NCBI GenBank assembly: GCA_964619535.1 | Contig: CAZUEX010000002.1 | Location: forward strand, 310,001-374,000 | Direction of reading: 5' to 3' | From: Leptonema sp964619535 | GTDB taxonomy: Bacteria > Spirochaetota > Leptospiria > Leptospirales > Leptonemataceae | DNA: 64,000 nucleotides | Part shown: positions 17,597 through 25,599 of the stretch, piece by piece | Layout of the letters: each line of letters opens with the position of its first letter | Position numbering within the stretch: the stretch's first letter is position 1 | Translations under genes and position numbers: made by a program | The notes under the pieces: generated by a model | Database searches by the model: none | What the model was told of the DNA's origin: nothing | The model's input: only the letters and a program-made list of their open reading frames with translations

Positions 17597-18103
17597 TCAT
17601 CCTTGCAGACGGGTTAATCGCGCTACGCGCTCCGGGTCCAGGCGAGAACCGGCAATGCCAGCAGAAAGGTCGCCGGACAGTCCCATATCGGGGGCTGTTG
17701 AGAACTCTAAAGCAAGATGGTTTTCCATCTCTACCTGCATGGATTTCAGACGAGCACGGGCCTGGTTCAGGCTTTGCTCTACGGTACGCAACAGCTCTTC
17801 TCGATTCCAGTCGCCCTTAATTTCGGGAAAAAGTGGCTCTCGCTCAAACGTAAGCTCGGCTGCACTCTTGCTGTCCAGCTTTTCGTCTGAACGAAGCAGT
17901 TTCATTCTTGCCTGCTCGCGAGAATACAGGCGCTGCATATCGTTCAGGCCAGCCTGTATCTTTGCCAGTCGTACCTGCGCCGTCGATCGTACGTCCTCGG
18001 TTTTCGCCCTGGAGGGTTCGCGTTCCGGAGCCCTGGCCTTCTCCCGATGGCCGCTCAGGATCTTCTCGGCAGAATTCAGTAAGGTTTTTCCTGTGATCTC
18101 CAT
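17597..18103 (-). CDS. Uncharacterised coiled-coil protein upstream of the YggS gene
   Basis: A 168-residue hydrophilic protein rich in Glu, Arg and Lys, predicted to be mainly helical with coiled-coil stretches (RSTAQVRLAKIQAGLNDMQR and LLRTVEQSLNQARARLKSMQ). No signal peptide, membrane segment or known motif is visible. Its stop lies 5 bases before the start of the YggS-family gene, so they should be co-translated. I do not recognise the family; a link to PLP homeostasis would be guesswork. Confidence 0.6.
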   Translation of the reverse strand: MEITGKTLLNSAEKILSGHREKARAPEREPSRAKTEDVRSTAQVRLAKIQAGLNDMQRLYSREQARMKLLRSDEKLDSKSAAELTFEREPLFPEIKGDWNREELLRTVEQSLNQARARLKSMQVEMENHLALEFSTAPDMGLSGDLSAGIAGSRLDPERVARLTRLQG

Positions 18104-18297
18104 ATCGTTCGTCTGCGCATCGGCCTTCAGCCGTTTGCACCCTCCGTGGTTACCGGTCTTTCCTGTTCAGTGTTCAATCTCAGCTTTCAATGCCAGAAAT
18201 AAATCCCGAGAACCGGAGGCCTGTTTTAGCCTGGCCGATTGCAGGGGTTCTTTCTTCTTATTAATTCGGGAACAGATTCTTCCATATTAAGAAGGCT

Positions 18298-18317
18298 GAA
18301 AAGAAAAATTTCTTTTC
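18298..18317. promoter_or_regulatory. AT-rich perfect palindrome upstream of sppA
   Basis: GAAAAGAAA and TTTCTTTTC (9-base arms, 2-base spacer) lie 31 bases before the sppA start and close to a possible TATTAA -10 at 18285-18290. It could be an operator or simply a structured leader; no regulator gene is nearby. The rest of the 18104-18348 divergent gap shows no gene. Confidence 0.35.
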
Positions 18318-18348
18318 TTCCACTGCTGAAACAAGAAAAGCGTAGGCC

Positions 18349-19320
18349 ATGGATCGATCACGCATTCCCGTAGCCCTTGCCCTGGCCCTGGCGGTGTTTT
18401 CTATCGTTCTGGCGGCCGTTCGCATCGGGCGGAGCTCTCAGGACACGTCTTTCACCGTTCAGCGCAGTTCTTTTTTTGACGCAGGTCGTTCCGGACTTGC
18501 CCGCATTCGTATTCATGGCATGATTCGTCGGGGCAACTCTCCAGGAGAAGCAGGGGCTGAACGTATCATTGCCCTGATTCGCGAGGCTGAACAGGCCGAT
18601 GCGATACGCGGCGTAATCCTTGATATTGACAGTGGAGGAGGCGAAACGGGAGCTACGAAGCAGATCTATGATGCCGTGCGGGAGCTTCGCAAGAAGAAGC
18701 CCGTGATCGCTGTGATTGGCGGCGTTGCGGCCAGTGGAGGCTATTACATTGCAGCAGCGGCCGATCGCATCTTCGCCCTGGAAACGAGTATTATTGGTTC
18801 GATAGGCGTTATCAGTGTGCATCCGAATATCTCGGGACTGCTTGATAAAGCAGGCATTCGCATACAGACACTGAAAACAGGGGCTCATAAGGACTCCAGC
18901 TACCCTTTTCGCGATCTAAATGCGGAAGAGCAGGACATGTATGCAGAGCTGCTTGAGGATTCCTACCGTGTCTTTATTGCTGACGTTTCTGAGGGGCGGA
19001 AGCAATCCCAGAAGACCGTTGAAGAGTGGGCCGACGGAAAGGTCTTTTCAGGAAAGAAGGCCAAAGCTCTGCAGATGATCGATGACATCGGTGGGGAGCG
19101 CGAAGCCCTGCAGGCCATGAAGCTGCTTCTGAAAACGGATGAAGATCTTCCGATCTACGAGCCAGAGCCCGATTTTCTTGAGGAGCTGTTTACTGCGCTT
19201 CCGTATAGCCGGTACGGGTCGATGCCGTCCCTTCCTGCATCCAGGCTGTATTATCTTTACCCGTCCGCTGAATTCGCGCAGGGGTTTCTGAACAATCAGC
19301 TGCTGACCGAATCGCGCTAA
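18349..19320 (+). CDS. sppA: Signal peptide peptidase SppA (short, 36-kDa type)
   Basis: Membrane-bound serine protease, 323 aa, that degrades cleaved signal peptides. One N-terminal membrane anchor (IPVALALALAVFSIVLAAV) precedes a ClpP-like S49 domain. The substrate-binding strand VILDIDSGGGETGATKQI and the nucleophile region VAASGGYYIAAAADRI (Ser in ASGG) are clear; the general-base lysine is probably in KTGAHKDSSYPFRDL. Its length matches the single-domain form found in Gram-positives and spirochaetes rather than the 67-kDa E. coli form. It heads a plus-strand operon with a membrane protein, surE and a TPR gene. Confidence 0.93.
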   Translation: MDRSRIPVALALALAVFSIVLAAVRIGRSSQDTSFTVQRSSFFDAGRSGLARIRIHGMIRRGNSPGEAGAERIIALIREAEQADAIRGVILDIDSGGGETGATKQIYDAVRELRKKKPVIAVIGGVAASGGYYIAAAADRIFALETSIIGSIGVISVHPNISGLLDKAGIRIQTLKTGAHKDSSYPFRDLNAEEQDMYAELLEDSYRVFIADVSEGRKQSQKTVEEWADGKVFSGKKAKALQMIDDIGGEREALQAMKLLLKTDEDLPIYEPEPDFLEELFTALPYSRYGSMPSLPASRLYYLYPSAEFAQGFLNNQLLTESR

Positions 19321-19336
19321 GTCGTGAGGATCCTGT

Positions 19337-19942
19337 ATGAGATTTATTCTTGAGTTCGTTGAGTTCGCGGCCATTCTGCTTACGGAACCACAATCCGCCC
19401 CTGTGGCCTTTCGCCGTTTTGAAAGGCAGGGGCATTATGCCCTGCTTGGTTCCGGGCTGGCATCGCTTGCGCTGGCAACGGCCTTCTTCTATACCAGAAG
19501 TGCTTACAGACTTTCGTATTTTATCCTGATTCCCATCGTTACGGGAATGATCCTGCTCTTTCATCGGATCTACAGTCGGCTCATGGCTGCACGTATGCTT
19601 CAACATGCTGTAAACCATTCCACCGGATCTGATGCGAAAGAGATGTCTCGCACGCTTTCTACACTGTTTGAAGGCGCTTTTCTTCCTGGCCTTTTCGTGC
19701 TGCCCCTTGCGATTACGGCGCAGGAGTTCAGTGTTCCCGCCATTCTGCTTCTGCCCGGCGGGTTGGGCATTACTGCCTGGATCCTCTATATCCAGTACGC
19801 AGGGGCACGCTATACTTTGGAAAGTGCAAAACGGCCTACGCTGATGTCATTGTTCAGGAATCACCTTATGTTGATGGCCTTTCCACCGGTGGCCATCTAC
19901 ACCGGTATGCTTCTTTTCATCTCTTTGATTGGACTGCGCTGA
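19337..19942 (+). CDS. Polytopic membrane protein (YIP1-like)
   Basis: A 201-residue integral membrane protein with about five hydrophobic segments (for example LGSGLASLALATAFFYT, YFILIPIVTGMILLF, FLPGLFVLPLAITA, LLPGGLGITAWILY and the C-terminal VAIYTGMLLFISLIGL). The layout, with a short cytoplasmic N-terminus and paired hairpins, resembles YIP1-type bacterial proteins, but I cannot confirm the family. It starts 16 bases after sppA and its TGATG end overlaps surE, so it is translationally coupled to both. Confidence 0.65.
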   Translation: MRFILEFVEFAAILLTEPQSAPVAFRRFERQGHYALLGSGLASLALATAFFYTRSAYRLSYFILIPIVTGMILLFHRIYSRLMAARMLQHAVNHSTGSDAKEMSRTLSTLFEGAFLPGLFVLPLAITAQEFSVPAILLLPGGLGITAWILYIQYAGARYTLESAKRPTLMSLFRNHLMLMAFPPVAIYTGMLLFISLIGLR

Positions 19943-20751
19943 TGGGCAAACAGAAGAAACTGCTTATTGTAAACGATGACGGCTTGCACTCGGCCGGAAT
20001 GCTACATCTTGAAAGGGAGCTGTCAAAGGACTTTGAGGTCTGGGCTGTCTGTCCTGATCGCGAACGAAGTGCCACCTCGCAGGCCATTACCATACGTGAA
20101 ACCCTGAGACTGACGCATGTGGAAGGACGACATTATCATGTGAATGGTTTTCCTGCTGATTGTGTGAATGTGGCCCTGTATTCAGGCCTGTTTCCGCGTT
20201 TCGATATCGTCGTCTCGGGCATCAATCATGGCGTGAATCTTGGAGATGACGTGCATTATAGCGGAACGGTAGGAGCAGCGAGGCATGCAGCCGTGCATCG
20301 TATCCTTGCTGTGGCCATCAGCTCGATCAACCGTGATCATGAAGGGAACTTTCTTCGTCCGGCCAGGTGGCTGCGGGAATGGCTGCGGCTGAACCTGGAT
20401 CATCTAAAGCAGGAGTTCGTATACAACATCAATTATCCCTTTGAACCCGATAACATTGCCGCGGATGCTCCTTTCCCTCGCACCGAGGTTACCCGGCATG
20501 GCAGACGGCAGTACCTTGATGAATATGAGTTGCTTGAAGAAACGTCTACGGGTACCGAGGATGATCACTTCCCTCTGGCCGGAAGATCGGGCATTCTGAG
20601 GCTAAAAGAGACGATTATGGGACGTGATGTCGTAGAAGGAACGGACTTCTATGCTCTGGAACATGGAAGGGTCTCTGTTACACCACTGTCTCTGAGCACC
20701 TTCGATGGAGAGGAGATTGAATTCCTGCGCAACCTGGTCGTGCCTGCATAA
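19942..20751 (+). CDS. surE: 5'/3'-nucleotidase SurE
   Basis: Metal-dependent nucleoside monophosphatase, 269 aa. The N-terminal metal site LLIVNDDGLHSAGM, then the second motif WAVCPDRERSATSQAIT and the third VVSGINHGVNLGDDVHYSGT with GAARHA are all present and intact. SurE proteins dephosphorylate nucleotides and are often tied to stationary-phase survival. It sits in the sppA operon; the start overlaps the preceding stop (TGATG) and the TPR gene begins 2 bases after its stop. Confidence 0.95.
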   Translation: MGKQKKLLIVNDDGLHSAGMLHLERELSKDFEVWAVCPDRERSATSQAITIRETLRLTHVEGRHYHVNGFPADCVNVALYSGLFPRFDIVVSGINHGVNLGDDVHYSGTVGAARHAAVHRILAVAISSINRDHEGNFLRPARWLREWLRLNLDHLKQEFVYNINYPFEPDNIAADAPFPRTEVTRHGRRQYLDEYELLEETSTGTEDDHFPLAGRSGILRLKETIMGRDVVEGTDFYALEHGRVSVTPLSLSTFDGEEIEFLRNLVVPA

Positions 20752-20753
20752 CC

Positions 20754-21452
20754 ATGGATCGTACACAGCAAAGAGAGCATGCCCTGCTGGAACGGGTGCT
20801 TTCCCTGAAGCAGATACTTCAGGAAGGTCGCGGTGGGCCAATCGACCGGCATGATCTTGCCATCTGCTACTATCACCTGGAAAACTACGAGCGCTGTGCA
20901 GAACAGCTTGCCATCCTTGCCTTTGAAACACCTGACTATATCGACATCGGTCGCGTCTATTCCCTCCGCAGTCTTGCCCTGGTGAAGTTGAAGCGTTATA
21001 CCGAGGCGGAGGCCTTGCTGGAACGAAGGTTGAAGGTGGAGCCTGATGACGTCGTTCTGTTGAACCTTCTTGCCTATGTTTATGAAAAGCTGGGACGTCC
21101 TGAGGCAGCCATTAAGATGCATCGCCGCGTGCTTGCCATCAAGAAGGATCATCCAAATAGCCTGAACTCGCTTGGCTATCTTCTTACACTGCATGGAAAG
21201 GATGAAGACATGGCCGAGGCCGGACGATGTCTGAAAAGAGCGGTGGAAATCAATCCCCGCTCTCCGGCTTACCTGGACTCTCTTGGCATGTACATGGCCC
21301 GTATGGGGTTCTTTGATCGGGCGAAGAAGGCGCTTGTAAAGGCCCTTGAGCTGGACCCGCAGAACATGGAAATCATCCAGCATATGAAGGATGTCGTTCG
21401 ACGCGAAACGCAGGCTCGCCAGCAGGCACAGCCAGAAGGCCCGAATCGTTAG
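20754..21452 (+). CDS. Tetratricopeptide-repeat protein
   Basis: A 232-residue soluble helical protein with about four TPR units, seen from segments such as AICYYHLENYERCAEQLAIL, LNLLAYVYEKLGRPEAAIKM, LNSLGYLLTLHGKDEDMAEA and YLDSLGMYMARMGFFDRAKK, each with the small-residue pattern of the repeat. No signal peptide is seen, so it should be cytoplasmic, serving as an adaptor for an unknown partner. Last gene of the sppA-surE operon; its stop lies 2 bases from the stop of the convergent hydrolase gene. Confidence 0.85.
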   Translation: MDRTQQREHALLERVLSLKQILQEGRGGPIDRHDLAICYYHLENYERCAEQLAILAFETPDYIDIGRVYSLRSLALVKLKRYTEAEALLERRLKVEPDDVVLLNLLAYVYEKLGRPEAAIKMHRRVLAIKKDHPNSLNSLGYLLTLHGKDEDMAEAGRCLKRAVEINPRSPAYLDSLGMYMARMGFFDRAKKALVKALELDPQNMEIIQHMKDVVRRETQARQQAQPEGPNR

Positions 21453-21454
21453 AT

Positions 21455-22348
21455 TCAGGCCTGTAACCGGTTGGCCAGAAATCCTGCAATCTTATCGGGA
21501 TGTGTGGCAAACAGGATATGCGAGCCGCCTTCTACAACGAGATCGGGCTTTCTCTGTTGTGAAATCTTCTGATAGGAAAGCAGTGGATCCCTTGTGCCAT
21601 GTACGGACAGACAGTCCGCATAAAAGGGTTCGGGCACGCCCTTCCATTCCTGTATCCAGCGCGGCCCTTCGAAAAAGATCGTTTTTGGAAAACGGGCAAA
21701 CATGCGTCCGTATTCCATTGCATCGGGCACTCCCAGGCGAAAGACCGGATACAGGGCTGCTGTCGTTTTCTGCAGCAGGCCTCGCATGAACACCGGAGGC
21801 CGCGGCAGGCTGGCCGCTGCATGTACAACCGTATGCAGATCGTTTCCGGAAAAGCCGGTACAGAGCAGGGCACACCGCTTTGCCTGAACCATACCCTTCA
21901 TGCGCAGAATCTGCAATATCATGCCGCCCATAGAGTAGCCGATGGCCATGTCGTACGGATCATCAGGCAGGATGCCCTGGGCAATCAACGTGGCCAGGCT
22001 TTCCAGAGAGTCCACCTCTTCTGCCATGACATCGGGGTATTCCAGAAAGGTATGCAGGGCAGGCAAGGACAGTCGGGATTCAAGCTCTTCAATGATGCGG
22101 GCAAACATGGTGCGATCGGCACCAAGCCCTGGAATCCAGAGAAGTCGTAACGGCTCCGGACCTTTCGTTTTCACCGGGCGTATGGCACGAATCAAAGGAC
22201 CTGTTGCAGGAGACCTGAGGGCCTTTTTGCCGGCTGCCTTCTTTGTCTTCGGCGATTCTTTCGTCGACCGTTTTGCCTTTTTTGTGGCACCTGCGGTCGG
22301 CGTGGCTCGTCCCTTTTTTACCGTCTTCTTTGCCTTTTTTCCGGCCAT
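21455..22348 (-). CDS. Alpha/beta hydrolase with a Lys/Ala-rich histone-H1-like N-terminal tail
   Basis: A 297-residue protein. Residues 1-50 are dominated by Lys, Ala, Thr and Pro (KKAKKTVKKGRATPTAGATK, then KKAAGKKALRS), a composition like histone H1 or bacterial H1-like tails. The rest is an alpha/beta hydrolase: the oxyanion region LLWIPGLGADRTMFA, the nucleophile elbow AIGYSMGGMILQ (Ser), the acid in VHGTRDPLLSY (Asp) and the histidine in EGGSHILFATHP. The catalytic triad is complete, so an esterase or lipase-like activity is likely; the substrate is unknown. I chose the ATG at 22348 (MAGKKAKK); a frame to 22381 is less convincing. It follows tyrS on the same strand. Confidence 0.8.
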   Translation of the reverse strand: MAGKKAKKTVKKGRATPTAGATKKAKRSTKESPKTKKAAGKKALRSPATGPLIRAIRPVKTKGPEPLRLLWIPGLGADRTMFARIIEELESRLSLPALHTFLEYPDVMAEEVDSLESLATLIAQGILPDDPYDMAIGYSMGGMILQILRMKGMVQAKRCALLCTGFSGNDLHTVVHAAASLPRPPVFMRGLLQKTTAALYPVFRLGVPDAMEYGRMFARFPKTIFFEGPRWIQEWKGVPEPFYADCLSVHGTRDPLLSYQKISQQRKPDLVVEGGSHILFATHPDKIAGFLANRLQA

Positions 22349-22423
22349 GGCCCAACCTGTGACACAATCGAAAGATGGCAAGTACTCTACCAGGCAGCCC
22401 TGGCGGTGTTCCTGGAGGCTGTC

Positions 22424-23698
22424 CTATCCCCGGATCAAAAGGTACTTCTTCTTGCCCACACGGACGGCATACTCCCCTGGAAAATCGAGCGTGGCCTTCG
22501 GATCGGTCACCGTTTGCAGGGATTCACCGATCTTTATGGATCCGGACTGGACCAGGCGTTTTACCGCACTCATGCTTGCCTCGGTTCGGGATTCCACCAG
22601 GATCTTTGCCAGTTCAGCCTTGCCGTCCGATATCATGGAGGCCGGTACCTGAAACACAGGTGTTTCTGGTGGCAGCACCATGCGGTCCTGGCGGGCAGCA
22701 CTCTTTTCAAGCTCCCAGCGTTCTCGAGCCGCCTGGCCTTCGCCTGGATATAGCCAGTCTGCAAGGAGTTCCCCCAGCCTTTTCTTGAACTCCATGGGAT
22801 TGGTGCCCTTCGCAACCTCCTGCTGCATGTGCTGAATATCAGCTTCGGGCACATCGGTAAGCAGGGTGTAGTAGTTCCACATCAATTCGTCTGAAACAGA
22901 CATGGTCTTTGCAAAGATCTGGTAGGGCGTATCATCGATGCCAATATAGTTATTGTAGGACTTCGACATCTTCTTCACGCCGTCCAGTCCTACGAGAAGG
23001 GGCATGGTAATGATGCACTGGCCGGTCTGGCCGAATTGCTCCTGCAAGGTACGGCCAACCAGAAGATTGAATTTCTGGTCCGTCCCTCCGAGCTCCACAT
23101 CTGCCTGCAGGGCTACGGAATCGTATCCCTGGATCAGAGGATACATGAATTCAATCATGCTGATGGAGTCGCCGGCGGCCATGCGTTTCTGGAAATCGTC
23201 TCGCTCGATCATGCGGGCCACGGTGTAGCGTGCCGTCAGGCCCAGCACATCCTCAAAGCGCATCGAAGACAGCCATTTCGAGTTAAACACGATCTCGGTT
23301 TTATCTTTATCGAGGATTCGAAAGACCTGACGTTCGTAGGTCTTTGCGTTTTCGATCACCTCTTCTTTTGTCAGGCGTTTGCGCGTGGCGGAGCGACCTG
23401 TTGGGTCACCAATCATACCGGTAAAATCGCCGATCAAAAAGAGAACACGGTGCCCCAGCTCCTGGAAATGCCGAAGCTTGCGAAGAAGAACGGTATGGCC
23501 CAGGTGCAGATCAGGTGCCGTGGGATCGAAGCCAGCCTTGACCTTTAGCGGACGCTTTTCGCGACGAGCACGTTCCAGCAGCTGTAGAAATTCCTTTTCG
23601 GGAAGGATCTCTTCTGTGCCGCGCCGGATCTTCTCGAAGTCTGCTCTGGTTTCTTCGGAGATGGTAAGCTCGTTTGCGCTTTCGTTCGTTTCGGACAT
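22424..23698 (-). CDS. tyrS: Tyrosyl-tRNA synthetase
   Basis: Charges tRNA-Tyr in the cytoplasm. The class I signatures are visible: the HIGH-like DLHLGHTVLLRKLRHF and the KMSKS loop GVKKMSKSYNNYIG. The tyrosine-specific region GGTDQKFNLLVGRTLQE is present and a C-terminal S4 RNA-binding domain (SAVKRLVQSGSIKIGESLQT) closes the 424-residue protein, normal for bacterial TyrRS. The start ATG at 23698 (MSETNESANEL) was preferred; the frame extends 38 codons further into ubiX without homology. It begins 16 bases after the ubiX stop and should be co-transcribed with it. Confidence 0.96.
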   Translation of the reverse strand: MSETNESANELTISEETRADFEKIRRGTEEILPEKEFLQLLERARREKRPLKVKAGFDPTAPDLHLGHTVLLRKLRHFQELGHRVLFLIGDFTGMIGDPTGRSATRKRLTKEEVIENAKTYERQVFRILDKDKTEIVFNSKWLSSMRFEDVLGLTARYTVARMIERDDFQKRMAAGDSISMIEFMYPLIQGYDSVALQADVELGGTDQKFNLLVGRTLQEQFGQTGQCIITMPLLVGLDGVKKMSKSYNNYIGIDDTPYQIFAKTMSVSDELMWNYYTLLTDVPEADIQHMQQEVAKGTNPMEFKKRLGELLADWLYPGEGQAARERWELEKSAARQDRMVLPPETPVFQVPASMISDGKAELAKILVESRTEASMSAVKRLVQSGSIKIGESLQTVTDPKATLDFPGEYAVRVGKKKYLLIRG

Positions 23699-23714
23699 GG
23701 TGTTTGCTCGACAG

Positions 23715-24356
23715 TTACTCGTTGCGGGAGTCGCCCTCCCAGGCAGAGAACAGATTCTGAGAGAGGCCGAGAAGGGCAAGGATTCTACCGGCAATGAAGC
23801 GACCCAGGTCATCGAAGTCCTGTGGCTTTTGATAAAAGGCAGGGGAGGCCGGAAGCACGATGCCGCCTGCCTCTGTAAGGGCGGTCATGTTGCGAAGGTG
23901 TATCAGATTGTAGGGCGTTTCCCGGGGAACGACGATCAGTCGACGCCTCTCTTTCAGGGTTACATCGGCAGCCCGTTCTATCAGGTTGGATGTATAACCG
24001 GCTGCAATGCCGGCCATGGTCTTCATCGAGCAGGGACAGATCACCATACCGTCATAGGCCGCCGATCCGCTGGCCGGTTTTGCACCGATGTCGCGATAGT
24101 CTGCCAGCTCAAAGGCATGCCGGATCGGGCCACTTCTGGATGCACGGTCGGTGGCATACTGTAAGAGTTCTTCCGGTTTTTCCAGTGCCGTGTTAAACTC
24201 CTGGTTAAAGACGCGCAGGGCTGCCGGGCTGATGATCAGCGTGCTGCGACCGGATACGCTGTTCAAAAGGGCCTGCAGCAGATGCAGGCCGTACAGCGAA
24301 CCGCTTGCTCCGGTGATGCCTATAATGAAAGAAGAAGATGCCTGGTTCGGTTGCAT
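23715..24356 (-). CDS. ubiX: Flavin prenyltransferase UbiX
   Basis: Makes prenylated FMN from FMN and dimethylallyl phosphate, the cofactor of UbiD-type decarboxylases. The 213-residue protein carries the flavodoxin-like opening IIGITGASGSLYGLHLLQAL, the CPCSMKTMAGIAAGYTSNLI phosphate/flavin motif and the C-terminal RETPYNLIHLRNMTALTEAG segment typical of UbiX. No ubiD is in the window. It lies between an acyltransferase and tyrS on the minus strand, with 16 bases to tyrS, so the set looks like one operon without obvious functional theme. Confidence 0.92.
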   Translation of the reverse strand: MQPNQASSSFIIGITGASGSLYGLHLLQALLNSVSGRSTLIISPAALRVFNQEFNTALEKPEELLQYATDRASRSGPIRHAFELADYRDIGAKPASGSAAYDGMVICPCSMKTMAGIAAGYTSNLIERAADVTLKERRRLIVVPRETPYNLIHLRNMTALTEAGGIVLPASPAFYQKPQDFDDLGRFIAGRILALLGLSQNLFSAWEGDSRNE

Positions 24357-24426
24357 GTTTCAGCCAATTGCGCCTGAAGGCAGCAGGCAAGCGAAATCGC
24401 AGGATGGCGCACGGGCAGGATGTCTG

Positions 24427-25527
24427 TTACCGGGGAAGGCCAAGTGCCAGGCGCAAAAGGCCCACGCCCGTAATGTTTCGGCGCTTCAGCAGGCGGTCCA
24501 GGGCCGCTGCTGCCAGGAAGGCCAGGATGCAGATGGCTGCAATCTTTGCAAAAAGCGGAAAACCGGAAAGAAGACGCAGAATATGCGTATGGATGATATA
24601 CACCGTAAAAGAGATGCCCGCCAGGTAAGCGATGGCCGATCCGACCCGGCCCTGCAGCCGGTTATCCAGCGTCGCATTAAAGCTTCGAAAGAGCCAGATT
24701 ACGGACATGCTGTAAAGCCAGATGGTGTATCTGTGAAAATGATCGAAGTTACCGGGATTCTGGCCATTGTTCAGGTACAGGTATTCCGAAAACACCAGGG
24801 CAAAGCTCAACAATACGGCCAGGATCGGCCACAGCCTTTTCGGGTTGTCTTTATCCTGGTTCATGGCATCCCTTCTGGCCAGGACGATGCCGGCGTAGAA
24901 GTAGAACAGCCATGCAAAAAAGAAAGACGACGGGAATTTCGGGCGCTGCCATCCCATCTCAAAAAACAAGAGATGCGATGGCGCCTGATAGGTTAACTGC
25001 AGTAGAAGCAAGCACAGAAGCAATGTGTACTCCAGGCGCGAAAAGGGCTCGATGCGAATCAGAAACGGAAAAAAGAGATAACACCACAGGATGATCGTAA
25101 AAAAGTAAAAGTGATAATCGGCCCCTGTGGCCCATATCGTCCACAGAATGGTCTTCAGGCTCTTGAATAGAGAACCTGCCAGTCCTGCTTCACTGAACCA
25201 TCCGATGCGATGTGAAAGAAAGAGAAGGGCAACCGTCCAGACGATAAAGGGAATGCCGATTCGGTTCATGCGGTTGCGATAAAAGTCCAGGCTGGAGGCA
25301 AACAGCCCCTGTCCCTGCGGAAAGCGAATGGCCAGGCCATAGCCTGAAAGAAATACAAAGACCGGCACGGAGAAACGCGAAAGCTGGTTTAAGAGCACAC
25401 CGATGAAATCCGTCAGACTGGCCGTTTCAGGCTTTGTATAATTCATCTGAGCGGAATAGGTGGCATGAATGATCAGAACTGCCAGGATGGCAAGCAGTCG
25501 AAGCAGTTGCGAAACGCGAAGAGTCAC
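24427..25527 (-). CDS. Acyltransferase 3 family membrane protein
   Basis: A 366-residue protein with about ten membrane segments, matching the acyltransferase 3 family that acetylates or acylates sugars of surface glycans. The family opening is seen: a first helix with the conserved His (LAILAVLIIHATYSA) and the second-helix segment SRFSVPVFVFLSGYGL with the characteristic FxxSGY. Acylation probably uses a cytoplasmic acyl donor to decorate an O-antigen-like or other glycan. It is separated from ubiX by about 70 bases on the same strand. The substrate cannot be inferred. Confidence 0.88.
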   Translation of the reverse strand: MTLRVSQLLRLLAILAVLIIHATYSAQMNYTKPETASLTDFIGVLLNQLSRFSVPVFVFLSGYGLAIRFPQGQGLFASSLDFYRNRMNRIGIPFIVWTVALLFLSHRIGWFSEAGLAGSLFKSLKTILWTIWATGADYHFYFFTIILWCYLFFPFLIRIEPFSRLEYTLLLCLLLLQLTYQAPSHLLFFEMGWQRPKFPSSFFFAWLFYFYAGIVLARRDAMNQDKDNPKRLWPILAVLLSFALVFSEYLYLNNGQNPGNFDHFHRYTIWLYSMSVIWLFRSFNATLDNRLQGRVGSAIAYLAGISFTVYIIHTHILRLLSGFPLFAKIAAICILAFLAAAALDRLLKRRNITGVGLLRLALGLPR

Positions 25528-25599
25528 GGCTACAGAGGCACAGGAAGAGCGATCCTGTAAAGCAGGAATTGCCAGGTGGCAGGTATGTGCCTGGCTCTT

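Noticed and set aside
24427..25527. The acyltransferase as part of the O-antigen system at 1-5 kb.
   Set aside because: It is 20 kb away and clustered with unrelated genes; a shared substrate is possible, but nothing in the sequence links them.
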